Shown: positions 19,432 through 29,790, counted from the stretch's first letter. The stretch: DNA of 64,000 nucleotides from Sphaerulina vaccinii (GCA_022570795.1 JAKUDP010000011.1:1612001-1676000); one strand, 5' to 3'. Program-made: numbers and translations. Notes: a model not told the origin generated them from the sequence alone.

Positions 19432-22026
19432 GTGAAGACGCATAACATGGATATCCAGTACGTCTACAAGCCTCTTACAGATGAGGCTGGCAGCTCTATC
19501 AGATTGCTGTACATCATACCAGGATCAGAAGACGAACCTGTCCATGTTCGTATAGAAGAAGTCCATCTCGAAGAAAACTGGAACGATGTGGAATGCTATG
19601 TTGCACTCTCTTACACTTGGGACTCGCCTGGAACCGAGAAGCGCATCTATGTTGGTGAGGATGGAGAAGAAGGCTATATGCTGGTACGACCTAACGTGGA
19701 TGCTGCTTTGAGGAGGTTGAGAGCCTCCGGAAACGAGGACTACCAGGTCGCTTGGATCGATGCAATATGTATCAACCAACTGGATGACCTGGAGAAGATG
19801 AGACAGGTTGCCATGATGGGAAGCATCTACTCGAAGTCTATGGGTACTGTCATTTGGCCTGGCGAGGCCGATGAGCGGACTGATCTTGGCCTGGAAGCTT
19901 GTGAGGTGCTTGCGGCTGCTTGGAGGAAGATGGAATCTGGCGAAGAGATGGATTTAGATGAGGTTGCCTCTGTCGATGAAAGCTGGGAGACCGAGTCTGC
20001 GGATAGCATGGACTTTGTAGGCATGAAAGCCACCAAGACTGTCAGAGCTGTCATCCTCGGAACTCGTAGTCAAGCCCGGAGCCAGAAACCAAGACGCAAC
20101 AAGAGAAAGAGGGATGTCCCAGAGGTATCGTCTGTGTCACTGATGAAAGCTCTTGAATGTGGCGACGGAACTGACGATCACCCTTTGGTGTATATCTATC
20201 CCGAACAACTCATATCGCTGAGGGACCGACTGCTCTCCTTCCATGGAAGAGAAGCCTTGCGTACATTACGAGATGCTGTTGCATCAGATCGACAACTTCT
20301 CGAGCTACGAAAGCTTCTGGACGAGGAGATACATCATCCAGCTCACCTGGTTGTAGATGCGTTGGCGCAGCATCTCAAGATTGTCCTCGAGAAAAGGCAC
20401 GATGAGCTGCTGGATGATGAAGAGTATGCTAACATGGACTTCGGGGTACCATTCGGCCCAGCCCTGAGTCTTGACGCAGCGCTCAGCATCGGCAACACTC
20501 CCTCAGCATCACAAGGCTTGTCTATTGGAGACGTTTCGTATACTGCCATATTGAGACTCTCTTTACTGCTCGCTCTGACCAGCGGATGGTGCATGAGTGA
20601 TGATTTCCGTCGTCTAGACTACCTCGATCTGGCAGCTGAGGACAGTGTGATCAGAGCCATGCGTTTAGAAGTGGAAACACGATCGGCTGACGACGACTTA
20701 GACACTGCTCAGCATGTCGACAACATCTTAGGCTCTGGCTTCGCTGAAACTCTCGGCTCTCTGGATGCACAAGGTTCTATCGAAAATGTCATCGATGCTG
20801 TCAAGTCAATCTTAGCAAGGCCATGGTTTCAACGGATGTGGACTCAGCAAGAGCAAGTACTCGCTATATCTACGGATGTCCTGCGCGGAGATCGTAGTAT
20901 CGACTGGAACATGCTTGTCGATGCTGACATGTTCTGTCTAACTACCGATCTCAGCTATGGACACGGCACTGGCCGATGTGCTTCACTTGACACGAAAAAG
21001 CTTCGCAGGGAGGATAGCTCTATCGATGACATCGACTTCGTGGGAACTCTCGCATCTGGCGCTAGAGCATCGAGAGCAACGGACCCACGAGATAAGATCT
21101 ATGGCTGGCAAGGCCTTTTGAGAGATGACCAGGCGAGATTCCTCATCGAGCCAGACTATACTGTCGGTGTTGAAGAGGTCTACACTCGCTTCACATTCAA
21201 TGCGACCAAGGAATTGCAGAACTTGATTGTACTCGCCCTTTGTAACCCAGTCAAGTTCGGAACATTGCCTTCATGGGTGCCTAACTTCAGCTATAACACT
21301 GGACAAGAGCAGAATCTTGGTCATCTCGAGTACTACTACAAGTACTGTAAAGCCGCCGCAGAATCTAAAGCAGAACCGCGACTAGGAGCGCGCAATAGTC
21401 TCATGTTGAAGGGCAAGGTGATGGACACAGTTAGCGTCACGAGTGTGTCTTGGAATACCGGCAAGTCTGAAGTGCGCAGACCATGGTCTCTCGGCCTCGT
21501 CATTACAACCTGGGCTGCATTCGCTGTAATGTGCTGCCGCGATCCATATCCTACCACTGGAGAAGTCGAAGCTCTAGCCGATGTCTTCTGGAGGACCTTG
21601 ATGCAAGGACGAAGACTTGACCACAATGCTTTGACTTCCACAGATCGTATTGCCGCACTCTCCACAGTGATCAACCTTTTCAAGGCCGACATGGAGCTGC
21701 CCACAGACGTGAATCCCGATGATCTTGGCGGTGACGATACTGAAGACGTCAATTGGCGCGGCAGACCAGAACTAGTATGGATGTATCTTCACGAAGAGCT
21801 AGAGTGCCTAAGAATGTTTGCAACCTCAGCTGGTCGCTTGGGCTTAGGCTTCTACAATGTTCAGCTCGGTGATCGTGTGGTGCTGTTCGCAGGTGGGAAT
21901 ATGCCGTTCCTGGTCAGATCTACTGGCGCTAGCTTTGAGCTGATATCGGTCTGCTATGCTCATGGTGCTGTAGATGGCGAGCTGTGGCCTGGTGAGGACT
22001 TTTTAGATGACATTGAGCTGCTTTGA
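19432..22026 (+). CDS. HET-domain (heterokaryon incompatibility) protein
   Basis: 864 residues from the first Met; a second Met five residues on (MDIQYVYKPL) may be the true start. The HET signature is complete in the N-terminus: YVALSYTWDSPG near residue 60, a VRPNVDAALRRLR helix, then WIDAICINQLDDLEKMRQVAMMGSIYSKS, and later ATDPRDKIYGWQGLL. A long insertion (about residues 155-430) separates the two halves of the domain and includes a basic RNKRKR stretch that could be a nuclear signal. The C-terminal part ends in the usual beta-rich region (LGLGFYNVQLGDRVVLFAGGN, PFLVRS). HET proteins trigger non-self recognition and cell death, but partners and alleles cannot be read from sequence. One exon. 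Confidence 0.93.
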   Translation: MKTHNMDIQYVYKPLTDEAGSSIRLLYIIPGSEDEPVHVRIEEVHLEENWNDVECYVALSYTWDSPGTEKRIYVGEDGEEGYMLVRPNVDAALRRLRASGNEDYQVAWIDAICINQLDDLEKMRQVAMMGSIYSKSMGTVIWPGEADERTDLGLEACEVLAAAWRKMESGEEMDLDEVASVDESWETESADSMDFVGMKATKTVRAVILGTRSQARSQKPRRNKRKRDVPEVSSVSLMKALECGDGTDDHPLVYIYPEQLISLRDRLLSFHGREALRTLRDAVASDRQLLELRKLLDEEIHHPAHLVVDALAQHLKIVLEKRHDELLDDEEYANMDFGVPFGPALSLDAALSIGNTPSASQGLSIGDVSYTAILRLSLLLALTSGWCMSDDFRRLDYLDLAAEDSVIRAMRLEVETRSADDDLDTAQHVDNILGSGFAETLGSLDAQGSIENVIDAVKSILARPWFQRMWTQQEQVLAISTDVLRGDRSIDWNMLVDADMFCLTTDLSYGHGTGRCASLDTKKLRREDSSIDDIDFVGTLASGARASRATDPRDKIYGWQGLLRDDQARFLIEPDYTVGVEEVYTRFTFNATKELQNLIVLALCNPVKFGTLPSWVPNFSYNTGQEQNLGHLEYYYKYCKAAAESKAEPRLGARNSLMLKGKVMDTVSVTSVSWNTGKSEVRRPWSLGLVITTWAAFAVMCCRDPYPTTGEVEALADVFWRTLMQGRRLDHNALTSTDRIAALSTVINLFKADMELPTDVNPDDLGGDDTEDVNWRGRPELVWMYLHEELECLRMFATSAGRLGLGFYNVQLGDRVVLFAGGNMPFLVRSTGASFELISVCYAHGAVDGELWPGEDFLDDIELL

Positions 22027-22486
22027 CAAACGCCAGTCGAGCCGCGATGGTCAACTTTAGCTTCTGGAGCAGACGCGGCACCAGACTGCAGCATAGTGGG
22101 TCTTCGTAGCATGTTGTTTCCATCGTGTCGATGTTGTTTTCTGCGGCGGCGGTCCGCCACTAGCTTCAACGTCTGGAAGTGAAGCCAAGGAGCTTCTCGC
22201 ACTTTGCCCATTCTCCTTTATCTCACAAACAATTGACTTTTCCACACTCGACTTCATATCTGCGAGCATTGAACTTCAAACGTATGTGACTTCTCGAGCT
22301 CGATAGCTGACTTCTTATATATGCTGTACTGACTGATCTCTGATATAGAAACCAAACCTTGTTCACAACCTCTGCTCTCTTCGAACTGCCTAGCTTCTCG
22401 ACAAAACGTGAGCGGCACCTTGTCAACAGACCACATGGCGAAGAGCCTACACTAATACCTTCGTAAGAATCACCCACCAGTCAAGA
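22027..22486. other. Intergenic, no gene seen
   Basis: 3' flank of the HET gene and upstream region of the small gene at 22487. A GT...AG pair within 22280-22345 could be an intron in a 5' leader, without other support. Confidence 0.4.
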
Positions 22487-22798
22487 TGTCTGCCACTGCC
22501 GCGGTCAAGGCACGCAAGTTCGTGCGCGAATTGCTCGAGTCGTCTTCTGTCGAGCCTGGTAAGTCATTTCTGGCCCTGCCTCCCTTTTCTCGGCGATACT
22601 CTCCTCGTCCACGCCGCTAACATCGCAACCTACTCAGGTCATCGCGCCTCTCTCGTCTCTGAGCTGCGCCGTGCTCTCCTCCAATTCAAGCAAGTTCGTT
22701 CCTCTACGGCTAAGGCAGAAGTGTATATGCTTCTCGACTTAACGGAGTTGTCGTATGGAGGGCAATTGGCTCTCTTGGAGGCTATTGCGAAGTTCTAG
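22487..22798 (+). CDS. Small two-exon gene of unknown family with a frame break near its start
   Basis: A good start context (caagATGtctgcc at 22487) is followed by a frame that becomes protein-like only one base out of register. From about 22501 the shifted frame reads VKARKFVRELLESSSVEP, is interrupted by a clean GT-AG intron (22559-22637, 79 bp) and continues GHRASLVSELRRALLQFKQV, RSSTAKAEVYMLLDLTELSY, GGQLALLEAIAKF to TAG 22796-22798. The helical, charged, low-repeat character and the exact phase across the intron argue that this is a real small helical protein (about 75 residues). From the ATG itself the frame gives a Ser/Arg-rich peptide instead. Either one base is missing (assembly error or a true mutation) or the start lies elsewhere. 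I do not recognise the family. Confidence 0.45.
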   Translation, partial: CLPLPRSRHASSCANCSSRLLSSLVSHFWPCLPFLGDTLLVHAANIATYSGHRASLVSELRRALLQFKQVRSSTAKAEVYMLLDLTELSYGGQLALLEAIAKF

Positions 22799-22978
22799 GT
22801 AATTGGTGCTAGCTGGATGATCTCGGCGAAGCGATGATCTCTCTGGCGACGGGCGTGGAGACGTGATGGCGAGTTGAGGCAGCGAGAGTTCTCGGAGAAG
22901 CTTAGGTTGCATGTACATACCGCACACCGAAACGCCAGATCGTCCTGTATTCCAATTCATCTCACTTCCGTGCCCTCT

Positions 22979-25700
22979 TTATAGTCTTATCCTTACGCCA
23001 AGTCCTCCACCCTGATACCAAACCCTCTCCCTCCACCTCCCCAACTGCACTCCAACATCAGCCCTCGCAGATAGTTTCAACGTTCCTCCCAGTGCTCTCT
23101 TGACAGCTCCATACCCCACACTTCCCAAGCTCCAATCAACAGGTAACTTAGGCGTCAAGAAACCCTCTTGATCAGGAGTCTCCTCAACTGGCGGAACAGC
23201 GAGCGGGAGGTCGTATATAATATCTCCGACCGGCTCACCGATCTCGTCTGGGTGGCCAGCCGGGTCTTCGTTGTAGAAAGCTGTGGCGTTGAGGTCGGTT
23301 ATGATCAGCGTGGAGTGTTTCAGAGGGGAAAGAAGGAGAAAGGTCGCGGAGGAGGAGAGAAGGTGCATTGTGGCGTCTTTGATGAAATGTGGTCCAGAGG
23401 CAGTCTTTCGTCGACTGTCGCCGTTGTCTGGATCGCCGTCGTTATCGTCGTCAGGTTTTGAAGTGCCTAGCTTTGGAGCTGCGACTTCTATGGGGAAATG
23501 TGAGAGTGCCCGGCCTAGTTTAGGATTTGCAGGAATGGAGTTCTCGTGCATTTGTAACGTGATTGTGGTGTTCCAGCCGGAGATGTATTGTGATATTAGC
23601 TCGCGGCCTATGGCTTTTGCTTCGAGTCCTCCATTGTCGAAAGGAGCGTAGATGGCTTCGACTTTCAAACCTGCGTTAAGACCTGTCGTGATCGACAGGT
23701 TGCGAGCTGTGGCGTGACCGAGGAGGGAGCCGTTCTTGATGATGTGGATGTCGATATAAGGTATCGTGGCAGTGTAGTTCGTAGGGTTCGTGATGTTCGC
23801 GCCGGCAGCAATAGTGAGTGATGTCTTGGTAGTGTTGACGATGTTCAGGTCTGTGATCTGCGGATGAAGACCTCCAATTAGATCTTTACCGCCGTGCTTA
23901 GGTGGATCATCGCCATGGGAAGGCGGCTGAGGTCGTGAGATGGCTATAGCATTTCTTAGCCTATCTACACTAAAGTTGTACAATCATAGCATCATAAAGG
24001 GAACGCGGTCAAGACCTACGCTTGATTGGCACCGAGCCTTCAGCGGGTATCTTCCGTATCGCAAAATCGCCCAATGCAGTATTCACGCCAACGTCCACTT
24101 CTGCCTTGATGGACATGACAACTGTTTTGCTGCCAAACATCAGAGCTTGTATCACGTCTGTGAAGACGTCCTCATCTTGTATTTCGAGTGGCGCGTCCTC
24201 GACCACACTTTCCACCATGAGCATGGGACCATCTTCTTTCCCACCCTCGATACGCTTGCTGGTTGCAGCTTGCCATTTGCTCAGATCGAGACGACCGAGC
24301 TTCTTGCCCTTGTAGAACACGTCCGCGTCTGCGCGTACCTTGTCGACGTCTATGCTGAAGTTCATCTCCTCTGGTAAAGCAACAAGAGCACGGACCTTGG
24401 CGCTGATTCGTGGGTTCGCCTCTGGGGTGTCCGGCTCTGCCCACGGGCTCGGTAAGCTGAAGTGCGTGTCTGTGAGCGAGAAATTCTTGATCAAGTGGCC
24501 GAATGTGCGCCCTGGAACAGGCACGGGCACAGTGATGTCGCGCATGAGACTCGTGATCCAAGCAGGTGTATCGAGATCGGGCGAGTCTGAGCCTCGTACG
24601 TAGATTGTGGTAGTCTTGCCGTGGATGTATCGTCCTAGAAGCATGTCCAGGGGTGACTTAGTTGTGCCTGGGCAGTCTTGCGTGAGCACGTCTGGCAGTT
24701 GTCGCACAGTTCCCGTTGCATTTGCCACAACATCCGTCTTTGGCTGAATGTGAATCTGCTCGGTAATGGCATCGGCGAGCATGATGTATGGGTCATCCTT
24801 CTCGCAGTTGTCGACCAGAACGCCAAAGCCCAGCGATGGTATGGTGATCTCGACAGGAAAGTCATTCTTGACCTTGATCGACACATCCGCAGCCATTTCC
24901 TTGCCCGTCGGGATGTCCACCTCGCGGAAGTTGAGCTTCTTAATATCATATGCCGGGATGGTTGGAATATCGTCGTTGTCAAAGATCATCTCTTGCTGGA
25001 CAGTCTGCTTTCCCAGGTTGATGAGACCGCTCTTGAGAGGCACTTGCGCTCTGCCTACCACTCTGAGCGACCCTAGACGCCCAACAATCCAGTCGTTGGC
25101 AATGCGCCTGATTCCATCAACATCCCCAGGCTCAAGATCCGTCAAGAAATCAATCCCTGTAATGTGCTGATCTCGAATGTATGCTTTGATCGGGGGAATA
25201 TGCGCAGTGCCTAGCAGCACGTTTCCGTACTCTGGCAGCGACACAGCCATGTTTCCGCTGCCGGTCTCGACCTCTTCGGCGATGTATGTACATAGCTTTC
25301 CTAGCCTTCGCACGGATGTCTTCTTCACCCTCGTCGAGTCGAGTTTGAAGTTGCCCTGTATTCGAGCGCGTACTCCGGTAGGTGTGAAGGAGTCGATGGA
25401 CAGACTCGTTGGCTCAAAGACGACGGCCTCGGCTGCATACTGCTCAACTGCGGCCGGCGCAACAAAGGCAAAGACGATAATTAGCGCTGCTACTACGCAT
25501 AGTAACAGTAATGCGACTATGCTCGGCCATCGTCGCTTCTTGCGCCCGCTGCCTTGGATGTCGCGTAGCAATGATGTCGCTGAGGTCTCGTCCTGCGGTC
25601 GGCTTTGATCAGAATGCTCTGTCTGGCTCACGAGCAATGGTGTGTTCTCTGATGCTTCGACGTCTCTGTCGTCTTCCGCCCTCCTGCTGTCGTCCGCCAT
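22979..25700 (-). CDS. Tag1-like vacuolar membrane protein (DUF3712 type)
   Basis: Two exons, 24016-25700 and 22979-23969, joined by a 46 bp intron (23970-24015), give 891 residues. The donor must be AG|GTCTTG: the adjacent GTAGGT would place a stop right after the junction. The N-terminal 60 residues are cytosolic with an acidic dileucine motif (ENTPLL, residues 18-23) of the kind that routes proteins to the vacuole. One transmembrane helix follows (residues 61-81). The long remainder has repeated beta-sandwich-like modules (PTSLSIDSFTPTGVRARIQG; FPVEITIPSLGFGVLVDNC; LNIVNTTKTSLTIAAGANIT), the pattern of LEA-2/DUF3712-type fungal proteins related to yeast Tag1 (YLR173W), which helps terminate autophagy. 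That function is transferred by resemblance only. The gene is divergent from OTC. Confidence 0.82.
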
Positions 25701-26107
25701 TGTGGAAGTAGATGGTCCGGTCGTCCTGCTGGTCTGTTCGCCTTACGTCACCGCCCAAGGCTCGTCGTTGTCGTTGCGTTCGTGAGCATGCGGTGGAGGG
25801 AGAGTCATGTACAACGAGACAAAGGAAATGCTGCTGCAATGCTATACTCGGTAGACAGGGTCAGGTGATGCTGCGCAGGTGAGGTGAAGAGATCATTGAC
25901 CGCAGCTCGGTACACTGTCGTACAGGTGCCTGACGATAGCACGGTCCCTCTCTGCAATCAACGAATGGGAGTGGTCGGAGGGCTTAGCGCGCATGTGGGC
26001 TTGGTGGAGCAAGTGAGCTGGAGCTCTTCAACTTTCTTGTGTGAATCCTTCTCTGAAAACTTCTCCAGCAACGATACACCACACCATCTCCCTCCTCACC
26101 ACCACAG
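25701..26107. promoter_or_regulatory. Shared divergent promoter region of the Tag1-like gene and OTC
   Basis: 407 bp between outward-facing start codons. No assignable operator is visible; TGACTC-type Gcn4/CPC1 sites, expected for an arginine gene, were not seen as an exact match in a quick reading. Confidence 0.45.
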
Positions 26108-27199
26108 ATGTCGTCTGCCCTGCGAGCCGTCCGCTCGTACGCTCTCCGCCTCGCCGCGCCGACCAAGCGCCTCAGCAGCACCACCACCCAGAATGCGGTT
26201 TCTCCGTTCGCGCCGAGACACCTACTCACCATAGGTGATCTCACCCCGGGTGAGCTGACCACCCTGGTGCGCAATGCCTCCCGCTACAAGGCGGGCGTAA
26301 AGTCTGGCCACATGCCAGAACACCTCCGAGGCCAATTAGCCTCACAAACCGTGGCCCTCATGTTCACCAAGAGGTCCACCAGAACCCGCATCTCCACAGA
26401 GGGAGCGGTGACCATGCTCGGGGGACACCCCATGTTTTTGGGCGCGAACGACATCCAGCTCGGAGTCAATGAGAGTCTTTACGACTCCTCCGTGGTGATC
26501 AGCAGTATGTCTTCCGCCATCGTAGCCCGCGTGGACGCACACGACGACGTCGCAGACCTGGCCAAGCACAGCAGCAAGCCGGTCATCAATGCCCTGTCGG
26601 ACCTCTACCACCCCCTCCAGACTATTGCCGACTACCAGACGATCGTAGAGGCATTCGCAGCGAAGAGCAAGAGCTGGAACCAGGAGAGCTTGGGACTGGA
26701 GGGCCTCAAGATCGCCTGGATTGGAGACGCCAACAACGTCCTCTTCGACCTTGCCATTGGCGCCGCTAAGCTGGGAGTGGAAGTATCTGTGGCTACACCA
26801 AAGGGCTACGAGATCCCCTCCTTCATGCGCGACATCATCAAGAGCACCAACCCGTCATTCAAGCTCACAGAGACCAACATCCCAGAAGAGGCAGTCAAGA
26901 ATGCAGACATCCTTGTCACAGACACCTGGGTGAGCATGGGACAAGAAGCCGAAGCCAAGAAGAGACTCGCAGACTTTGCAGGCTTCCAGATCACCAAAGA
27001 CCTTGCTGTACGCGGTGGAGCTAAGCAGGACTGGCGCTTCATGCATTGCCTACCACGGCACCAGGAGGAAGTTGCCGACGAGGTCTTCTACTCTCCAGCA
27101 TCATTGGTCTTCCCAGAAGCGGAAAACAGACTTTGGGCAGCCGTATCAGCCATTGAGGCCTTTGTTGTTAACAAGGGCGACATCAAGGCCGCATCCTAG
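26108..27199 (+). CDS. ARG3: Ornithine carbamoyltransferase, mitochondrial
   Basis: 363 residues, one exon. It makes citrulline from ornithine and carbamoyl phosphate in arginine synthesis. The first 30 residues are Arg/Ser/Ala-rich without acids (MSSALRAVRSYALRLAAPTK), a mitochondrial presequence. The carbamoyl-phosphate loop STRTR is at 90-94 within FTKRSTRTRISTEGA, the HPLQTIADYQT element binds carbamoyl phosphate, and HCLPRH (313-318) supplies the ornithine-side Cys. All catalytic positions appear intact and the length is normal for the family (argB in Aspergillus, arg-12 in Neurospora). It ends IKAAS-TAG, and the same frame is then open for 98 codons (see next entry). Confidence 0.97.
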   Translation: MSSALRAVRSYALRLAAPTKRLSSTTTQNAVSPFAPRHLLTIGDLTPGELTTLVRNASRYKAGVKSGHMPEHLRGQLASQTVALMFTKRSTRTRISTEGAVTMLGGHPMFLGANDIQLGVNESLYDSSVVISSMSSAIVARVDAHDDVADLAKHSSKPVINALSDLYHPLQTIADYQTIVEAFAAKSKSWNQESLGLEGLKIAWIGDANNVLFDLAIGAAKLGVEVSVATPKGYEIPSFMRDIIKSTNPSFKLTETNIPEEAVKNADILVTDTWVSMGQEAEAKKRLADFAGFQITKDLAVRGGAKQDWRFMHCLPRHQEEVADEVFYSPASLVFPEAENRLWAAVSAIEAFVVNKGDIKAAS

Positions 27200-27496
27200 G
27201 AAGGTGCTACGGACATCCCAACTGTGAGACAGACATCATCTCTTCGCAACCAGCAACAGGTCCGCCACTACTCCACACCACCACCACCACCAACTGGAGA
27301 TAAGAAGGAGCAGAAATATGAGGAGAATGAGGAGAAGAACAACAAGGAGAAGATGTATACCCAGGCTGAAGTCGACGAGATCATCTACATCCTCAGAGAG
27401 CGAATGAAGAATTGGAGGGCGGCTGCATTCGTCGTCGGCGTGATTCTTGGCGTCTACGCCTGCGAGAGTGGCGTGAGATTGAAGAAGTTGTTCTGA
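27200..27496 (+). CDS. Protein-like in-frame extension behind the OTC stop; possible small mitochondrial membrane protein
   Basis: After the OTC stop the same frame continues for 98 codons. It reads a leader-like VRQTSSLRNQQQVRHYSTPPP, a charged Glu/Lys/Asn linker, the helix YTQAEVDEIIYILRERMKN and a single membrane helix (WRAAAFVVGVILGVYACES) followed by VRLKKLF and TGA 27494-27496. Composition and order look like a real small mitochondrial inner-membrane protein. No ATG opens the frame before the internal Met at 27353 (47 residues: MYTQAEVDE...). Options are an unseen upstream exon spliced in (AGs at 27199, and at 27252 and 27258 in the CAACCAGCAACAG stretch), initiation at 27353 on a separate transcript, or readthrough of TAG. 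I do not recognise the family, and which option is right cannot be decided here. Confidence 0.45.
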   Translation, partial: EGATDIPTVRQTSSLRNQQQVRHYSTPPPPPTGDKKEQKYEENEEKNNKEKMYTQAEVDEIIYILRERMKNWRAAAFVVGVILGVYACESGVRLKKLF

Positions 27497-27809
27497 TGTA
27501 GGATCTCTGTTCTCCTGATCAGCTGGGAATTGCATCTGCGACGACAGCTGATGGCTCAGATGGCATGTTTCGAGCGAAGATACTGAGGTAGGACCTCTAC
27601 TATACTGGCAGGTGTTAGTGAGTATACTTGCGTCTTCAGAAGAGAAGTGAAGTCGCTGTCTGAACTGAAATGAGGTTAAATTCTCTAGCGTTGAAGCGAG
27701 CGAGCAAGCGAATTCGAAATGTCACAATCACAAGTATAACTTCACCTCTTCCCTTTCTTCACACTCCTCTCCAACTAACACACACAGCCAAGCCACTGAC
27801 ATCGCAGAC

Positions 27810-28412
27810 ATGGCGCTCAACCAAACAGATTCGACAAATGGAGAGGGAGTCGAAATACCACGAGGCCGTTCAAGCATACCGAAAGTTCTCTCGCACCACG
27901 AAGCAAACACCACCACCTCTTCCACCAGTTTGCCACCTCCGCACTACAACTACGCGCCTCTTCTCTCCGCATCTCACGACGACCAAGCCAACATGTCGAA
28001 CCCCGACCCAGCAAAGCCAGAAAAGCGCGGATCAGAGAACCCACCGCCTCCTCCTCCACCAGACGATGAAAACGAAGTCGTTTTCCAAGCACGTGGCAAG
28101 CGCGACTCCTCACTAGGAAGTGACAGAACAGGAAGTGAAGCTAGCACGACCATCTTACTGGATGAGAACTTACCACCAACTGAGACTGCCGCTGCTGCCA
28201 TTCAAGATATCAAGACTTTACTTGACACCGGTGCTCAAGTTACAGTGGCAACTGCTAGCACAGGCGAGCAACGTGGTCAGGAGACATCAGAGGAGGTCTG
28301 GAAGGAAGATACGGAAGGACCTATCAAGTTGAAGAAGAAAGTTAGGAAGGAGCGGGAGGCCGAGGAGAAGGCGAGGAAGGAGATGATGGAGAGTTGGGGT
28401 CTGAAGAAGTGA
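27810..28412 (+). CDS. Unknown protein with proline-rich and basic helical regions
   Basis: 200 residues from the first Met; a likelier start is MSNPDPAKPEKRG at 27993 (139 residues), because the preceding 61 residues are leader-like. It has a poly-Pro run (ENPPPPPPPDDENEVVFQ), a Ser-rich stretch (SSLGSDRTGSEASTTILLD), a predicted helix AAAAIQDIKTLLDTG and a strongly charged C-terminal helix (LKKKVRKEREAEEKARKEMM) ending ESWGLKK. No membrane segment or known domain. I do not recognise it; the charged helix suggests a nucleic-acid or protein contact, which is inference. A pyrimidine-rich GT-AG interval just upstream (27733-27788) could be a 5' UTR intron. Confidence 0.62.
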   Translation: MALNQTDSTNGEGVEIPRGRSSIPKVLSHHEANTTTSSTSLPPPHYNYAPLLSASHDDQANMSNPDPAKPEKRGSENPPPPPPPDDENEVVFQARGKRDSSLGSDRTGSEASTTILLDENLPPTETAAAAIQDIKTLLDTGAQVTVATASTGEQRGQETSEEVWKEDTEGPIKLKKKVRKEREAEEKARKEMMESWGLKK

Positions 28413-28499
28413 AGTGAAATGGGTAGGTGGGTGGATCGCTCTGGGGTTGGGTTGAGGACTATGCTATTGAGGTGGAAGACGGGGCGGTGGGTGTAAGCG

Positions 28500-29620
28500 T
28501 GTGATGAACTGGAGTGAATTGTGCGTTCGTATACTTAGGCTGTGAAAATGATGGAACGAGAGCACTGTTCTCTCCGCACTGAAGAATACTGTACCACTGA
28601 GGATCCAGCTGACGTGCAGAACATTTCCTTTCCATACTTCAGAGAGTGGTGAGAGACGTGGACTTAGCCGTTTGATCTCCTGAGATTGCCGACATCTCTC
28701 CTTGTGTTATGTACTGTCCCTGCTAATGAAGTTCCAACTGACGTGCCAGATCACATTCCTTCACAATTCAGAGAGTGGTCTAGGTACGTGGACTTAGCCA
28801 TTTGAACAGGCCGAGATGATCGACTGCTGTCTGCGTATAACTCGGCGACTATGCTACTGACAATCCAGCTGACCTGCAGATCTAGTTGCTCTCACAATTC
28901 AGAGAGTGGTCAGGGATGTGGACATAGCCGTTTGAGAAGCCGAGATGGAGCATGCTCTCTATGTATCACTCAGCGACTATGCCATGGAGACTCCGTCCGA
29001 CGTGCAGATCAATCTTCTCTTGTATTCCAGAGAGTGCTCGTGGGACGTTGACTTGGCTGTGTGAAAAGCTGATTTGGACGACTCTTCTCCATATATCTAG
29101 TCTTGACTATGCCACTAAAGATCTAGCTAAGGTGCAGATATTTCTCGTAAGCTTCTTCAGAGAGCGATCCAGGTGCGCGGACTTGATCATTTCACTTTGC
29201 TGGTATTCAGCCCTTCTCCCCATAACCGATCTCGACCATGCCACTCAGGTACCTGTCAACCCGCAATTCATATCGGCTGACCTGAACAGAGAATGAACAA
29301 GGCTCGTGGACTTAGCCGTATGAAAGCTAAGAAACGCCACCCTTCTCCTTACAAGAGGCCACAACCATGCCCTCGGAAATTCCAGCCGACGTGCAGAACA
29401 TCATTCGTTCATCTATCAGAGATGTATGCGGTCAGGTTGACTTAGTCGTATCGCGGTGGAAAGGCGCACTGCCATCTCTTGCTACCTCACAATGAGCACA
29501 GCACTACAGCTCGCACGGCACCACAATCAGATCGTGAGCCTTGGGCGAAGAGCCTAGCAGCTGTGTGGACTTGGTCGTATCGAGCTTGGAAACGAGATGG
29601 CAAACATGGGCATCATCTTA
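28500..29620. repeat. Degenerate tandem repeat, nine units of 129-130 bp
   Basis: A motif close to GTGGACTTAGCCGTTTGA recurs with near-constant spacing: 28529 (weak), 28658, 28788, 28918, 29047, 29177, 29306, 29436 and 29565. Intervals are 129, 130, 130, 129, 130, 129, 130 and 129. About 20-30 bases before each anchor is TTCAGAGAGTGG or a variant. About 60-70 before it is a variant of CCAGCTGACGTGCAGA, and a variant of CGACTATGCCACT begins each unit. Units are perhaps 55-75 percent alike by eye. It lies between the convergent genes ending at 28412 and 29791. Some units translate to related 43-residue segments (PADVQNIIRSSIRDV and VDLVV in the seventh), but stops and single-base shifts break any long frame. 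Confidence 0.85.
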
Positions 29621-29790
29621 TGCATCGCAAAGATATCTCGTTATCCTCATGATTGCCACTATCAATGTCTCGTACAGAGAAAGTCTGCTTCCTTCCACTC
29701 CCGACACTCTCACCATCAGAGCAAAGGTCTCATTAAGACCTCATATTCCCTGCCGCTCGCATCGCTACGACTCGTCTTAACCAGGCGTAC

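Noticed and set aside
28952..29296. 114-codon frame inside the tandem array as a gene
   Set aside because: It crosses several repeat units by chance read-through; neighbouring units are stopped or frame-shifted and no start or splice signals recur with the period.
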